From Ignavibacteria bacterium (lineage in GTDB: Bacteria > Bacteroidota > Ignavibacteria > Kapaibacteriales > Kapaibacteriaceae), in contig VGVV01000003.1 in assembly GCA_016873895.1 (NCBI GenBank), positions 186,001-250,000 of the forward strand: DNA of 64,000 nt. The letters are read 5' to 3'. Position 1 is the first letter of the stretch. Each line of letters opens with the position of its first letter. Shown here one piece after another: positions 27,601 through 35,573 of the stretch. The translations under genes were made by a program, and so were the position numbers. The notes beneath the pieces were generated by a model. That model worked only from the letters and a program-made list of their open reading frames with translations, was not told the origin of the DNA and did no database searches.

Positions 27601-28163
27601 AACCAAGTCCGTTTCAGCGTCTTCAGCAATTGGCTGATCAGCAACAATCGATCAACGATGGTATGCAGCAAATGGGTCAGGGGCAGGGTAAAGCAGATAT
27701 GGAGCGGCGCGCTGAGTTGGGACGTTTAGCTGCACAACAAGGTAAAGCACTAAAGGCAATGCAGGAACTTGAAGAAGAACGCAAGAAGATTGTGGGCGAC
27801 AGACAGCCACTTGGTGACTTGAACCAGATTGCTAACGATATGCAGGAAGTAATGTCAGATATGCAATCAGGGTCTATTACTACAGAGACCCGGACTCGTC
27901 AGGACCGGATACTTTCTCGTCTACTGGACGCATCTCGTTCAATGTCTGAACGGGATTATGAAAAGTCGCGTGAGTCTAACTCTGGCAGAGATGTGGTTCG
28001 CAGTTCTCCAGCAGAACTCCAGTTACCAAACAACAGGCAGGAGCAGAATAGAACGATTCTTGAGCAACTACGGCTCGGGTATACAAAAGACTACCAAAAC
28101 ATCATTCGTCAGTACTACGAAGCACTCCAACGCCAGCGCTTAAACAACGGGGCTACGCCGTGA
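24696..28163 (+). CDS. Large DUF4175-like membrane protein with Q/M-rich coiled coil
   Basis: About 1155 residues from ATG 24696 (the frame also opens with an unlikely TTG). Two hydrophobic segments near residues 25-80 and one near 155-175 anchor it. Residues 190-525 are beta-rich, including IRIVTSISDDYGFSSLKLMY, the DUF4175-type segment. From about 530 to 1060 there is a long charged coiled coil dominated by Glu, Gln, Lys and Met (KEAEQLQREMQKQ, QRQEL and QQM repeats), with a Gly/Gln-rich low-complexity patch near residues 950-985. Presumably a periplasmic or surface stalk. No catalytic motif was seen. It ends in a GTGA overlap with the next gene. Confidence 0.75.
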   Translation: MLQSREHIVGRIKTAQRAELIHTSLVGLAMLATSLSILTCTFSIFESLLHGGIAVRSILWYALISAGILLLIYFVGPHVLRLLRLLPGESVEATASRIGTHYNDLRDQLANGIQLTKNEEQSQELAIAAFNTIAAQASDKDFSVIIERKRYRTILLWSSIISIVTFMTTSLVPDVRAGFNRILNYNTSYLPPAPFKLKLSVEADTLLRGANNRVVVDASGIPPESVVIHIRDVASDVFVPHTVQRNNDGTYTFALNGMTSSAWVYASSPWIETSVSTDTAAVTVIDRPLLREFSGSVVPPAYTKLASSPLTMSAADVTSLIGSSVQLSLKSNKRLASAVVRVAIHSSTSGGADTLRVPLRVDGFAAKGAIRVSGNGTYAIEITDMDGLKNTDPLTASIVALTDSYPMIALVEPKDNVNLTEQATIRIVTSISDDYGFSSLKLMYRLTSSKYAEAEKEFTSVTIPLSGGVISQDVEYIWDLSKIGITPDDTYEYYVEVADNDIVGGPKKAKTTTMIVRMPSLDEVFANADKTQNEAQNEIKELVKEAEWVRKEAEQLQREMQKQESKQQQEVSWSDKKKAEDLLKRQQELEQKMDNVAKRLDQMTENLRENKAISPETLQKYQELQKLMREVKSPELQRMQDQLKQAMEQVSPEELQKMMKDFKFNEEEFRKNLERQLNLLKRMQAEQKTDELAKRAEELAKKQDELRQRTEQSNPNNNAERQRLSDEQQRLKEELDKLAQESKELEKLMKEIGQEMPNDKMQQAQQDLDPQQTGQQMDNAQQNMEKGDNQSAASQQKQASSNLQRFAQQMKNMKREMRKNSQREAMRQMQKGVNDLLDVSKSQEALREQMKSLDPNSSQYSQLAQKQQRAQEAMRNIANSMMQLGQRSMSVTPEMAQDLGDALQSMKDAMQSMSQRNNTQAMQSQGEAMSAMNSAAQKMSGALSQMMQGEGAGQGGSGDKPGQGQGKGQPSPFQRLQQLADQQQSINDGMQQMGQGQGKADMERRAELGRLAAQQGKALKAMQELEEERKKIVGDRQPLGDLNQIANDMQEVMSDMQSGSITTETRTRQDRILSRLLDASRSMSERDYEKSRESNSGRDVVRSSPAELQLPNNRQEQNRTILEQLRLGYTKDYQNIIRQYYEALQRQRLNNGATP

Positions 28164-28513
28164 TGCATTTGGTGCTTGTCTGTATCGCACAGTCCCTACT
28201 CAGTGTTGGTGGATCTGTGTTACTGCGGATGGCGTTCAAATCCTCAACGCTATCGTTCCAAGCTATAGTTGAGGCGTGCTTCTCCATGCGAGGGGCGGGT
28301 GGCGTTGTGGCTATGGTTCTGTCCTTCGTGTTACTCGTTTACGGGTTGTCGCAATACAAACCAAGCGTAATCATACCGGTTAATACAGCAACCTCCTTCG
28401 TAATCACGATAGCGTTTTCATACTACTTCGACGACTATCGCTACACTCCCTTGGCGATAGGGGGCATAATGATGATTGCCCTCGGAATACTACTTGTTTC
28501 TAAGGCTCAATAG
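28160..28513 (+). CDS. Small EamA/SMR-like membrane protein
   Basis: 117 residues and four hydrophobic helices, the size and layout of the small multidrug resistance / ArnE-like half of the DMT superfamily. The loop phrase LSQYKPSVIIPVNTATSF before helix 3 resembles the SMR/EamA 'A-Y-...-P-x-N' turn. Substrate unknown; lipid-linked sugar or small amine are family possibilities. The SMR Glu14 equivalent is not present in the first helix (VCIAQSLLSVGGSVLL), which argues against a classical multidrug exporter. Its stop overlaps the convergent aldehyde dehydrogenase by 7 nt. Confidence 0.65.
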   Translation: MMHLVLVCIAQSLLSVGGSVLLRMAFKSSTLSFQAIVEACFSMRGAGGVVAMVLSFVLLVYGLSQYKPSVIIPVNTATSFVITIAFSYYFDDYRYTPLAIGGIMMIALGILLVSKAQ

Positions 28514-29976
28514 TTATCAATCTGAGCTCTCTGCAGGTGGCCTGAGTAGTCAACATAAACAGTCTTCCATTCTGTGAAAATGTCGAACACTGTCCAGCCC
28601 CCTTCACGATGTCCATTCCCAGTACCCTTGATGCCACCGAATGGCATGTGAGCTTCGGCACCGATGGTAGGTGCATTTATGTAGGTGATACCAGCCTCGA
28701 TATCACGAATGGCGGCAAACGCTCTATTTACGTCCTTAGTATACAGGCTAGAAGAGAGGCCATAGGCGCAATCATTGGCAAGCGTAATAGCCTGCTCGAA
28801 GGACGACACCTTGCTAACGCTCAAAACAGGTCCGAAGATCTCTTCACGGAACGTTGTGTGCTCTGATGTCACACCGGTAAAGATTGTTGGAGCTATAAAG
28901 TAACCATGTTGCTTGTCGCCATCGGTATCACGGTATCCACCAGCTACACAGGTAGTTTGCTGCTTACCAATTTCGATGTACGACATAATCTTGTCAAGTT
29001 GCCGTTGATTAATAACGGGTCCAACCTGTGTCCCTGATTTACGTCCATCTCCCAACACTAGCTTCTGTGAAAGAGCAATTAGCCGATCAACGACCAGGTC
29101 GTGAATATCTTCATGCAGTATAAGCCTACTGGTAGCGGTGCATCGCTGGCCTGTTGTACCAAATGCACCCCACAACACACCATCAATAGCAAGATCAAGA
29201 TCTGCGTCATTCATGACTATCTGTGCATTCTTGCCACCCATTTCAAGGGACACTTTCTTGTTCAGCTGAGCGCACCTGGCTGCTATAGCAGTACCAGTCT
29301 GAGTTGAACCCGTAAATCCGACAACACGCACATCCGGGTGTTCAACAAGTTCTGCACCAGCCTCTGCATCGCCATGAATCACGTTAAAGACACCAGCTGG
29401 TAGCCCAGCTTCCTCTAATATTTCTGCGAAAATGTTTGCGCTGTGAGGGGAGTCATCGCTAGGCTTAAACACAACAGTATTACCAGCAGCTAGTGCGGGA
29501 AGTATCTTCCATGATGGCACGGCAATCGGGAAATTCCACGCCGTGATAATGCCACATACACCTATTGGCATACGGAATGAAAGATTCATCTTGTTATGCA
29601 TTTCAGACGGTGCTGTATAACCGAACAAGCGGCGGGTTTCAGTAGCTGCATAGTAGGCCGTATCAATGGCTTCTTGAATGTCTCCTTTTGTCTCGGTCAG
29701 GGTTTTACCCATTTCGCGGGTCATTACATCAGCCAATTCGTCTTTGCGCCGTGTAAAGATATCACCCGCTCTGCGCAGGATATCACCGCGCTTGGGGGCA
29801 GGTGTGAGCTTCCACGATTGAAACGCAGTAGAGGCAGCTTGGACAGCAGATGAGACATCTGCTGATGATGATAGCGGAAATTCTGCGATGACGTCTCTAT
29901 TGTCTGCTGGGTTGATATTCGGAAACGTCCTGCCTGACTCTGATGCGGTCCATGTACCGTTGATGTAGTTTTTCAT
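28507..29976 (-). CDS. NAD(P)-dependent aldehyde dehydrogenase
   Basis: 489 residues, full length for the ALDH superfamily; oxidises an aldehyde to the acid. Rossmann-type phrase FTGSTQTG at about residue 225, general-base Glu in [13 protein letters not shown] near 248, catalytic Cys in [13 protein letters not shown] near 283, and [10 protein letters not shown] near 385. The overall wording is close to alpha-ketoglutaric semialdehyde (2,5-dioxovalerate) dehydrogenases such as those of Bacillus, but substrate cannot be fixed from sequence. Transcribed alone, with its start 47 nt from the def stop, same strand. Confidence 0.9.
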   Translation of the reverse strand: MKNYINGTWTASESGRTFPNINPADNRDVIAEFPLSSSADVSSAVQAASTAFQSWKLTPAPKRGDILRRAGDIFTRRKDELADVMTREMGKTLTETKGDIQEAIDTAYYAATETRRLFGYTAPSEMHNKMNLSFRMPIGVCGIITAWNFPIAVPSWKILPALAAGNTVVFKPSDDSPHSANIFAEILEEAGLPAGVFNVIHGDAEAGAELVEHPDVRVVGFTGSTQTGTAIAARCAQLNKKVSLEMGGKNAQIVMNDADLDLAIDGVLWGAFGTTGQRCTATSRLILHEDIHDLVVDRLIALSQKLVLGDGRKSGTQVGPVINQRQLDKIMSYIEIGKQQTTCVAGGYRDTDGDKQHGYFIAPTIFTGVTSEHTTFREEIFGPVLSVSKVSSFEQAITLANDCAYGLSSSLYTKDVNRAFAAIRDIEAGITYINAPTIGAEAHMPFGGIKGTGNGHREGGWTVFDIFTEWKTVYVDYSGHLQRAQIDNY

Positions 29977-30023
29977 GTTGTAAAATGAATGATGAAAATC
30001 GATGTAGAGCGAAGTGGCTTGTA

Positions 30024-30572
30024 TTACTGTCCACTGAAAATAGGATACGCAGACTCTATATCTCCGCGCGCGATACGCTTTAGCTTACCAGAGGCAAGTG
30101 TTCTACGAATCGGAGATAATCGCTCAAAGAAATAGAGACCATTGAGGTGATCTATTTCATGCTGCATGACCCTTGCAAGCAGACCATCGGCCTCACGGAC
30201 ATACTGCTTCATGTGAAGATCGCAATACCGCACCTGAATGGCCAGCGGGCGAACAACTTTATCATGCAGATCTGGCAGGCTAAGACACCCTTCTTCAAAT
30301 TCCTCTACTTCGTCCGAGAAGGCCTCTATGACTGGGTTAATCATCACCAATGGGGGTTCCTGTTCGGACTCACTTTCAGAATCCTGAATGTCGATAACTG
30401 TTATCGCTAGCCCCTTGCCAACTTGATTGGCAGCTAGGCCAATACCATTGGCATTGTACATCGTTTCAAACATGTTTGAAACAAAGACTTGTATCTCATC
30501 CGACATGTCGTCGATTCTGGCTGTTACAGATTTTAGCACCGGATGGTTGTACGTGTAGACGGGCAGTATCAT
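30024..30572 (-). CDS. def: Peptide deformylase
   Basis: Removes the formyl group from N-terminal methionine of new proteins; an Fe(II)/Zn enzyme. 182 residues. Motif I GIGLAANQVG at about residues 43-52 (Asn where many have Pro), motif II EEGCLSLPD with the metal Cys near residue 95, and motif III MQHEIDHLNG with two metal His near 140. Its ATG overlaps the stop of the HAD phosphatase gene by 4 nt, so the two are cotranscribed. Confidence 0.95.
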   Translation of the reverse strand: MILPVYTYNHPVLKSVTARIDDMSDEIQVFVSNMFETMYNANGIGLAANQVGKGLAITVIDIQDSESESEQEPPLVMINPVIEAFSDEVEEFEEGCLSLPDLHDKVVRPLAIQVRYCDLHMKQYVREADGLLARVMQHEIDHLNGLYFFERLSPIRRTLASGKLKRIARGDIESAYPIFSGQ

Positions 30573-31240
30573 GCTACAATGTCAAGGAGTTGCTTAATGT
30601 CGCTAAGAACGTAGTCAACATCGGAGAGATCTTGATTACCAAATGAATCACCGTACTTGGCAAATGCTGTCTTCATACCAACGTTGCGTGCACCGCGCAT
30701 ATCTCGCTCTGCCCAATCGCCAACCATAATTGCATGTTCCGGAGCCACATCAAGACGTTGTAGAACTGTTTTGAAGGGCAGGGGGCTAGGCTTGCGCTCA
30801 CCCGTGTCATCAAACGTTACCACAACATCAAAGAAGTGGTGATAATTGATAAAGCACAGGCGCAACCATGCCTCACGCGTGGGGGCATCGCTGAGAATGC
30901 CCAGTTTGATACCGCTTCGATTAAGGTGCATAAGCGTAGCCGTAACATGAGGATATGGCTTCAAGGCTGCCTCACGGGCACGACGATATGCGATGATTCC
31001 TGCTGATATGATGCGAGGATCTACATAGCCCAGCACATCGAGCAGAAGTTTATCGAACACCTGCTGGTATTCAATACCGAGTTCCTTATAGATGTCGTCG
31101 ATATGGGTCTTGACCTGATCGAATGTAAGGTTAAGCCCGGCGTCCATCATAGCGCCAATGGCAGCGTCCACTGCTTGTCGCTTCATAGCCATGAAATCAA
31201 CAAGCGTGTTGTCGAGGTCGAACACAACGGCTTTAATCAT
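30569..31240 (-). CDS. HAD-superfamily hydrolase
   Basis: 223 residues, probably a small-molecule phosphatase. HAD motif I is VVFDLDNTLVDF at residues 5-16 with the nucleophilic Asp, motif II LGILSDAPT near residue 115, motif III Lys in GERKPSPLPF, and motif IV GDWAERDMRGA. The cap is the helical C1 type. Substrate is not predictable. A TATCTTTG box ends 4 nt before the ATG, which would make the mRNA almost leaderless. Overlaps def by 4 nt. Confidence 0.85.
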   Translation of the reverse strand: MIKAVVFDLDNTLVDFMAMKRQAVDAAIGAMMDAGLNLTFDQVKTHIDDIYKELGIEYQQVFDKLLLDVLGYVDPRIISAGIIAYRRAREAALKPYPHVTATLMHLNRSGIKLGILSDAPTREAWLRLCFINYHHFFDVVVTFDDTGERKPSPLPFKTVLQRLDVAPEHAIMVGDWAERDMRGARNVGMKTAFAKYGDSFGNQDLSDVDYVLSDIKQLLDIVA

Positions 31241-31244
31241 GTTA

Positions 31245-31252
31245 CAAAGATA
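31245..31252 (-). promoter_or_regulatory. -7 box TATCTTTG for the HAD-def operon
   Basis: Minus-strand exact TAnnTTTG match whose last base is 4 nt from the ATG of the HAD gene at 31240. With the plus-strand box at 31260-31267 it forms a perfect 8-bp inverted repeat with a 7-nt spacer. No clear -33 TTG is seen. Confidence 0.55.
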
Positions 31253-31259
31253 CGGACAC

Positions 31260-31267
31260 TATCTTTG
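31260..31267 (+). promoter_or_regulatory. -7 box TATCTTTG for the yqeY-mutS2 unit
   Basis: Exact TAnnTTTG match 38 nt before the ATG at 31306, back to back with the minus-strand box at 31245-31252. No clear -33 TTG. Confidence 0.55.
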
Positions 31268-31305
31268 CGGAACTTTGTACAACTAAACATGCTTTCGGGA
31301 ATACG

Positions 31306-31758
31306 ATGTCACTCACAGATGCAATAAACGACCAAATCAAGTCTGCTATGAAGGCCGGCGACAAGATTCGCTTGGAGACACTTCGCTCGATTCGCGCCGG
31401 TATCTTGGAATTTGAGAAGAGTGGAATAGACCGGGCCATGACTGATGATGACGCCTTCAAGATCATCAATTCTGCAGCCAAGAAGCGCAAAGATGCTATC
31501 GAGCAGTTTGCTGCGGCTGGCCGCGAAGAAGCAGCTGAGAAAGAGCGTCAAGAATTGGCCATCATCATGGAGTTTCTTCCAGCACAGATGAGTGAAGAAG
31601 AGGTACGATCAGCCGTAGCCCAGATCATTGCAGAGCTGGGAGCTTCACAGCCGGGTGACTTTGGCAAGGTTATGGGAATGGCCACCAAGCAGCTCAAAGG
31701 AAAGACGGATGGTGCGCTCATACAGGCAATTGCCAAGCAGATATTGAGTGGCTCATAG
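31306..31758 (+). CDS. GatB/YqeY domain protein
   Basis: 150 residues, entire length a YqeY domain as found fused at the tail of the GatB amidotransferase subunit. Family phrases: SLTDAINDQIKSAMKAGDK at the start, LRSIRAGILEFEK, KKRKDAIEQFAAAGREEAAE and LPAQMSEEEV, then GDFGKVMGMATKQLKGKTDG. Stand-alone YqeY is thought to bind tRNA-like RNA, but its role is unresolved. Ends one base before the mutS2 ATG, so they share a transcript. Confidence 0.9.
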   Translation: MSLTDAINDQIKSAMKAGDKIRLETLRSIRAGILEFEKSGIDRAMTDDDAFKIINSAAKKRKDAIEQFAAAGREEAAEKERQELAIIMEFLPAQMSEEEVRSAVAQIIAELGASQPGDFGKVMGMATKQLKGKTDGALIQAIAKQILSGS

Positions 31759-34113
31759 ATGACCGGAGTAGAACTTCCCTCGCTTGTCGAAACGTCCCTC
31801 GAAGAACTCGAAATAGCCAGACTCTTAGAGGCTATTACGAGATCGTGTGTCTCTCACGCAGGAGCAGACTATGTGCGCGCCATGCGCCCATCCATGGACA
31901 TCGTGCACATTCGCAAAGAAATCGACTGCGTCGGAGAGGCTTCGGAACTTCTGCAGTCTGGTCAAGCAATACCATTTGATAGACTCGGAGACGTCTCGGG
32001 GTTGTTGCCCAAAACCCGTATAGCCGGCAACTTTTTATCTGCCCCAGACCTGTTGACAGTGCTTGAGGCACTGCAAACCTCTCGAATTATTCGTACGTTT
32101 TTCGAATATCAGTCTACAAAAGCGCCTACTCTGTATGCAGAGTGCACAGATCTTGTTGATGATCGAATACTCGAAAAGCACATTACTGATGCTATTGATG
32201 AAACGGGGCTCGTACGAGACAACGCCAGTAGAGAGCTTTTGTCTATCCGTCGGGAAATTCACGAGCTGAGTGCTCGATTGAGGCTAAGATTACAGCGTAT
32301 TCTGAAGAAGTTTGGTGAAGAAGAGCTACTACAGGAGGAATTTGTAACGCAGAGAGATGGGCGTTTTGTTCTTCCGTTGCGCGTTGAAAACAAACGTTCT
32401 GTTGAAGGCATCATACACGGCGTTTCCCATTCAGGCCAAACAGTGTTTCTGGAGCCAGCAGAGACCTATGAGCTAAATAACGATTTAGCCATTCTTCATG
32501 GCCGCGAACAACGGGAGATGATACGAATCCTGACAACATTAACTGCGGAAGTCGGGTCCGTTTCGCACGCCATAGAGCAGGCAGCTGTTGTTTTAACATT
32601 TGTCGACTCAGTGATTGCTCGCGCCCGCTTTGCCATGCAGTATGGGGGCATGAAGCCCGTTATAACAGATCATGAGGAAATCGAATTTACAAACGTCAGG
32701 CATCCGCTTCTGGTCATAGCCGCAAGAGATCCCGTCAGAGATGTAGTGCCAATGAGCATACGGTTCGACGGTGCATCAAGAGGTATACTTATCTCGGGAC
32801 CCAATGCTGGCGGGAAAACCGTGGCGATGAAGACGATTGGATTGTCACTCATTATGGCAATGATGGGGATTTTTCCTCTAGGGATGAGCTCATTGCATCC
32901 TCGGCGAGTAATGACAGCTATTGGCGACCATCAAAGCATTGAGTCTAACCTTTCAACATTCTCTTCCCAGATTATTCGCTTGCGAGACATTTTATCGCAT
33001 TGCGATTCGCATGCGCTTGTGCTCATCGATGAGATATGCGCCGGAACGGACCCTTCAGAGGGCGGTGCATTGGCTGCCGGGATCCTTGATTCACTGATAG
33101 AGCGTGGAGCAAGATTTGTTGTAACAACCCACCAATCTTCGCTCAAGCAGTACGCTTTAACACGAGCATCCATTACGAATGCATCACTCGAATTTGATGG
33201 CGAGCACTTGAAGCCAACCTTCACATTTTTGTTTGGTGTTCCTGGTAACTCCTATGCGTTCGCGCTTGCTAGAACAGTTGGAATGCCAGACGTGGTTTTG
33301 GAGAGGGCGCAAGGCTACCTTGGCGATCGACATAACGAGCTCGAACAGAGTATTCAGACGATTCAATCATTTCGACTCGAAGCACAGCAGCTTCAGCTAC
33401 AAGCTCATGCTGAGCTAGCCAAAGCCGAGAGCCTGCGTAAGGATGCTGAGAATAGACTTGCAGAGGTTAGAAAGAAGCGAGGAACGGTAGTCGAGGACGC
33501 ACGTGAAGAAGCCCGAGAAATACTGCGCAAAGCAAATTCTCTCGTTGAAAATACTATCCGCGAGGTCCGTGAACAGCAAAAGTCGATATCTACGATTAAG
33601 AGCACATTTGAAGAAGAGAAGCAGGCGTTTTCGGCCTCCATTGATCAATCTGAGGCCAACACTATTCAACAGGTGCAATTGGACGTAGGAGACCCTGTTA
33701 CCTTCATCGGGACAACGTCTACTGGGACAATACTCACTATCGACGGTGGTCACGCAAAGGTTGATGTTAACGGCATCACCTTCAACGTACCTCATTCCAA
33801 GCTTGAACGGGCCTCTGGAATAAAGCACGTCAAGCAGAGCCAGCGTAACGTTGTTGAGCACCTAAAACTAGACGCACGAACTACATTGGATCTCAGAGGC
33901 ATGCGGGTAGACGAGGGAATTCGGGCATTGGAGTCGTTTCTCAACGATGGCATCCTCGCCGGACTTCATTCAGCTACACTCATACATGGCAAGGGTACAG
34001 GTGCTATGCGCAAGGCTGTGCATGATTACCTTCACGAGCACCCCCAGCTATCCGGCTACAGAATTGGCAGTATTCATGAAGGTGGTGATGGAATTACGGT
34101 GGTCGAGTTTTAA
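31759..34113 (+). CDS. mutS2: MutS2 ATPase/endonuclease
   Basis: 784 residues. MutS-family ATPase that acts on branched DNA or collided ribosomes rather than mismatches. A core lever/clamp region spans about 1-320. Walker A ILISGPNAGGKTVAMKTIG is near residue 345, Walker B ALVLIDEICAGTDPSEGGAL near 420 and a coiled coil at 520-640. The C-terminal Smr endonuclease domain starts at about 705 with LDLRGMRVDEGI and the catalytic-type HGKGTGAMRKAVHDYL. No mismatch-recognition domain I, as expected for MutS2. Directly follows yqeY. accC starts 17 nt after its stop. Confidence 0.95.
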   Translation: MTGVELPSLVETSLEELEIARLLEAITRSCVSHAGADYVRAMRPSMDIVHIRKEIDCVGEASELLQSGQAIPFDRLGDVSGLLPKTRIAGNFLSAPDLLTVLEALQTSRIIRTFFEYQSTKAPTLYAECTDLVDDRILEKHITDAIDETGLVRDNASRELLSIRREIHELSARLRLRLQRILKKFGEEELLQEEFVTQRDGRFVLPLRVENKRSVEGIIHGVSHSGQTVFLEPAETYELNNDLAILHGREQREMIRILTTLTAEVGSVSHAIEQAAVVLTFVDSVIARARFAMQYGGMKPVITDHEEIEFTNVRHPLLVIAARDPVRDVVPMSIRFDGASRGILISGPNAGGKTVAMKTIGLSLIMAMMGIFPLGMSSLHPRRVMTAIGDHQSIESNLSTFSSQIIRLRDILSHCDSHALVLIDEICAGTDPSEGGALAAGILDSLIERGARFVVTTHQSSLKQYALTRASITNASLEFDGEHLKPTFTFLFGVPGNSYAFALARTVGMPDVVLERAQGYLGDRHNELEQSIQTIQSFRLEAQQLQLQAHAELAKAESLRKDAENRLAEVRKKRGTVVEDAREEAREILRKANSLVENTIREVREQQKSISTIKSTFEEEKQAFSASIDQSEANTIQQVQLDVGDPVTFIGTTSTGTILTIDGGHAKVDVNGITFNVPHSKLERASGIKHVKQSQRNVVEHLKLDARTTLDLRGMRVDEGIRALESFLNDGILAGLHSATLIHGKGTGAMRKAVHDYLHEHPQLSGYRIGSIHEGGDGITVVEF

Positions 34114-34130
34114 CTCCGTATTTTGCAGAT

Positions 34131-35573
34131 ATGTTTTCACGAGTATTAATCGCCAATCGTGGTGAAATCGCCCTGCGTGTCATGCGCACGTGCAGGCGCA
34201 TGGGAATCGAGACTGTTGCTATCTACTCAGATGCCGATGTTCGGTCGCCTCATGTAACAGAGGCCGATCTAGCACTCAGCATCGGTGGCTATACGCCAAG
34301 AGAGTCATATCTCGTAATCGATAAAGTACTTGCTGCTGCACAAGAAGCAGGAGCTGATGCAGTTCATCCAGGCTATGGCTTTCTGTCTGAAAACGCAGAA
34401 TTTGCCAAAGCTGTGTCGGATGCTGGCATGACGTTTATCGGACCCTCGCCCGAAGCGATTTCTATGCTAGGCGACAAAACAGCTGCTCGTGATTTAGCCA
34501 TAGCCTCGGATGTGCCGATTTCTCCAGGCAGTGATGGAGCAGTTGGCAGTTTTGAAGAGGCTCGTTCTGTAGTAGAACGCATAGGGTATCCAGTTATCAT
34601 CAAGGCAGCTGCAGGTGGTGGTGGCAAAGGGATGCGTATAGTACAGTCGGCGGACGACATAGAATCAGCATTTAACGCCGCGCAAGGCGAGGCACGAACA
34701 TCATTTAACGACGATAGAGTTTTTATCGAACGGTATATCGTTCATCCTCGACACATCGAGATTCAGATATTGGCAGACCACCACGGGACGGTGTTGTATT
34801 TCCCCGAGCGTGAATGCTCGATTCAACGACGGCATCAAAAAGTTGTCGAAGAATCACCTTCCACTGCCGTTACACCAGAGATCCGTAAGGCCATGGGAGA
34901 GGCAGCAGCGAGGCTCGTACAGAAGGCTTCATACACGAATGCTGGTACGCTCGAGTTTCTTCTTGATGCGCGAGGCGAGTTCTACTTCATGGAGGTAAAC
35001 ACTCGGCTTCAGGTTGAGCATCCTGTTACGGAAATGATATCAGGCGTTGACTTCGTTGAACAGCAACTGCGCATAGCTGCGGGCCAAAGACTATTAATTA
35101 CTCAACAAGAGATTGCAGAGCCGAAAGGGGCTGCTATTGAATGCCGCATTTGCGCAGAGGACGTTTATAACGAGTTTCTTCCTGATACAGGTATCGTGAG
35201 CTTCATGAAGCTACCAGAAGGCCCTGGTGTTCGCAATGACTCAGCTTTGTATGAGGGCTATGAAGTTAGTGTGCATTATGATCCTATGGTAGCCAAATTG
35301 ATCATCCACGCAGATACACGGCAAGAGTGCATAGACCGCACGAAAGAGGCATTAGATAATTATCAGATAGTTGGGTTCAAAACAACTATTCCGTTTTGCA
35401 GACAAGTTCTTGAATCCGAACCTTTCGTTTCGGGTGTTTACAGTACGTTCTTTGTAAAAGATCACTGGCCACTTCCTATACCAACATCATTTTTGTCACA
35501 TGTTGCATCCATTGCTGCTGTAGGCTACGTAGCAGAGGATGAGCGACGCCAACCATTACCATCAGATGTCTAA
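34131..35573 (+). CDS. accC: Biotin carboxylase
   Basis: ATP-grasp enzyme that carboxylates biotin on the carrier protein; first half-reaction of acetyl-CoA carboxylase (or a related acyl-CoA carboxylase). 480 residues against about 450 usual: the core ends near 450 and a 25-30 residue tail follows. Seen: [18 protein letters not shown] at the start, [14 protein letters not shown] near 80, the Gly-rich [14 protein letters not shown] near 160, [19 protein letters not shown], and [18 protein letters not shown] with the catalytic region near 290. accB is not in the window and accD is at 53507. A near-consensus TATTTTG ends 5 nt before the ATG. Confidence 0.93.
   Translation: MFSRVLIANRGEIALRVMRTCRRMGIETVAIYSDADVRSPHVTEADLALSIGGYTPRESYLVIDKVLAAAQEAGADAVHPGYGFLSENAEFAKAVSDAGMTFIGPSPEAISMLGDKTAARDLAIASDVPISPGSDGAVGSFEEARSVVERIGYPVIIKAAAGGGGKGMRIVQSADDIESAFNAAQGEARTSFNDDRVFIERYIVHPRHIEIQILADHHGTVLYFPERECSIQRRHQKVVEESPSTAVTPEIRKAMGEAAARLVQKASYTNAGTLEFLLDARGEFYFMEVNTRLQVEHPVTEMISGVDFVEQQLRIAAGQRLLITQQEIAEPKGAAIECRICAEDVYNEFLPDTGIVSFMKLPEGPGVRNDSALYEGYEVSVHYDPMVAKLIIHADTRQECIDRTKEALDNYQIVGFKTTIPFCRQVLESEPFVSGVYSTFFVKDHWPLPIPTSFLSHVASIAAVGYVAEDERRQPLPSDV

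Noticed and set aside
27259..27671. Two long minus-strand open frames opposite the Q-rich coiled coil.
   Set aside because: They mirror the low-complexity CAG/CAA-type codons of the sense gene, which suppress antisense stops.
26280..27760. Dense CAG/CAA/AAG codons that look like a nucleotide repeat array.
   Set aside because: It is coding low complexity (Gln, Met, Glu, Lys coiled coil) in one continuous frame. No fixed repeat unit could be found.
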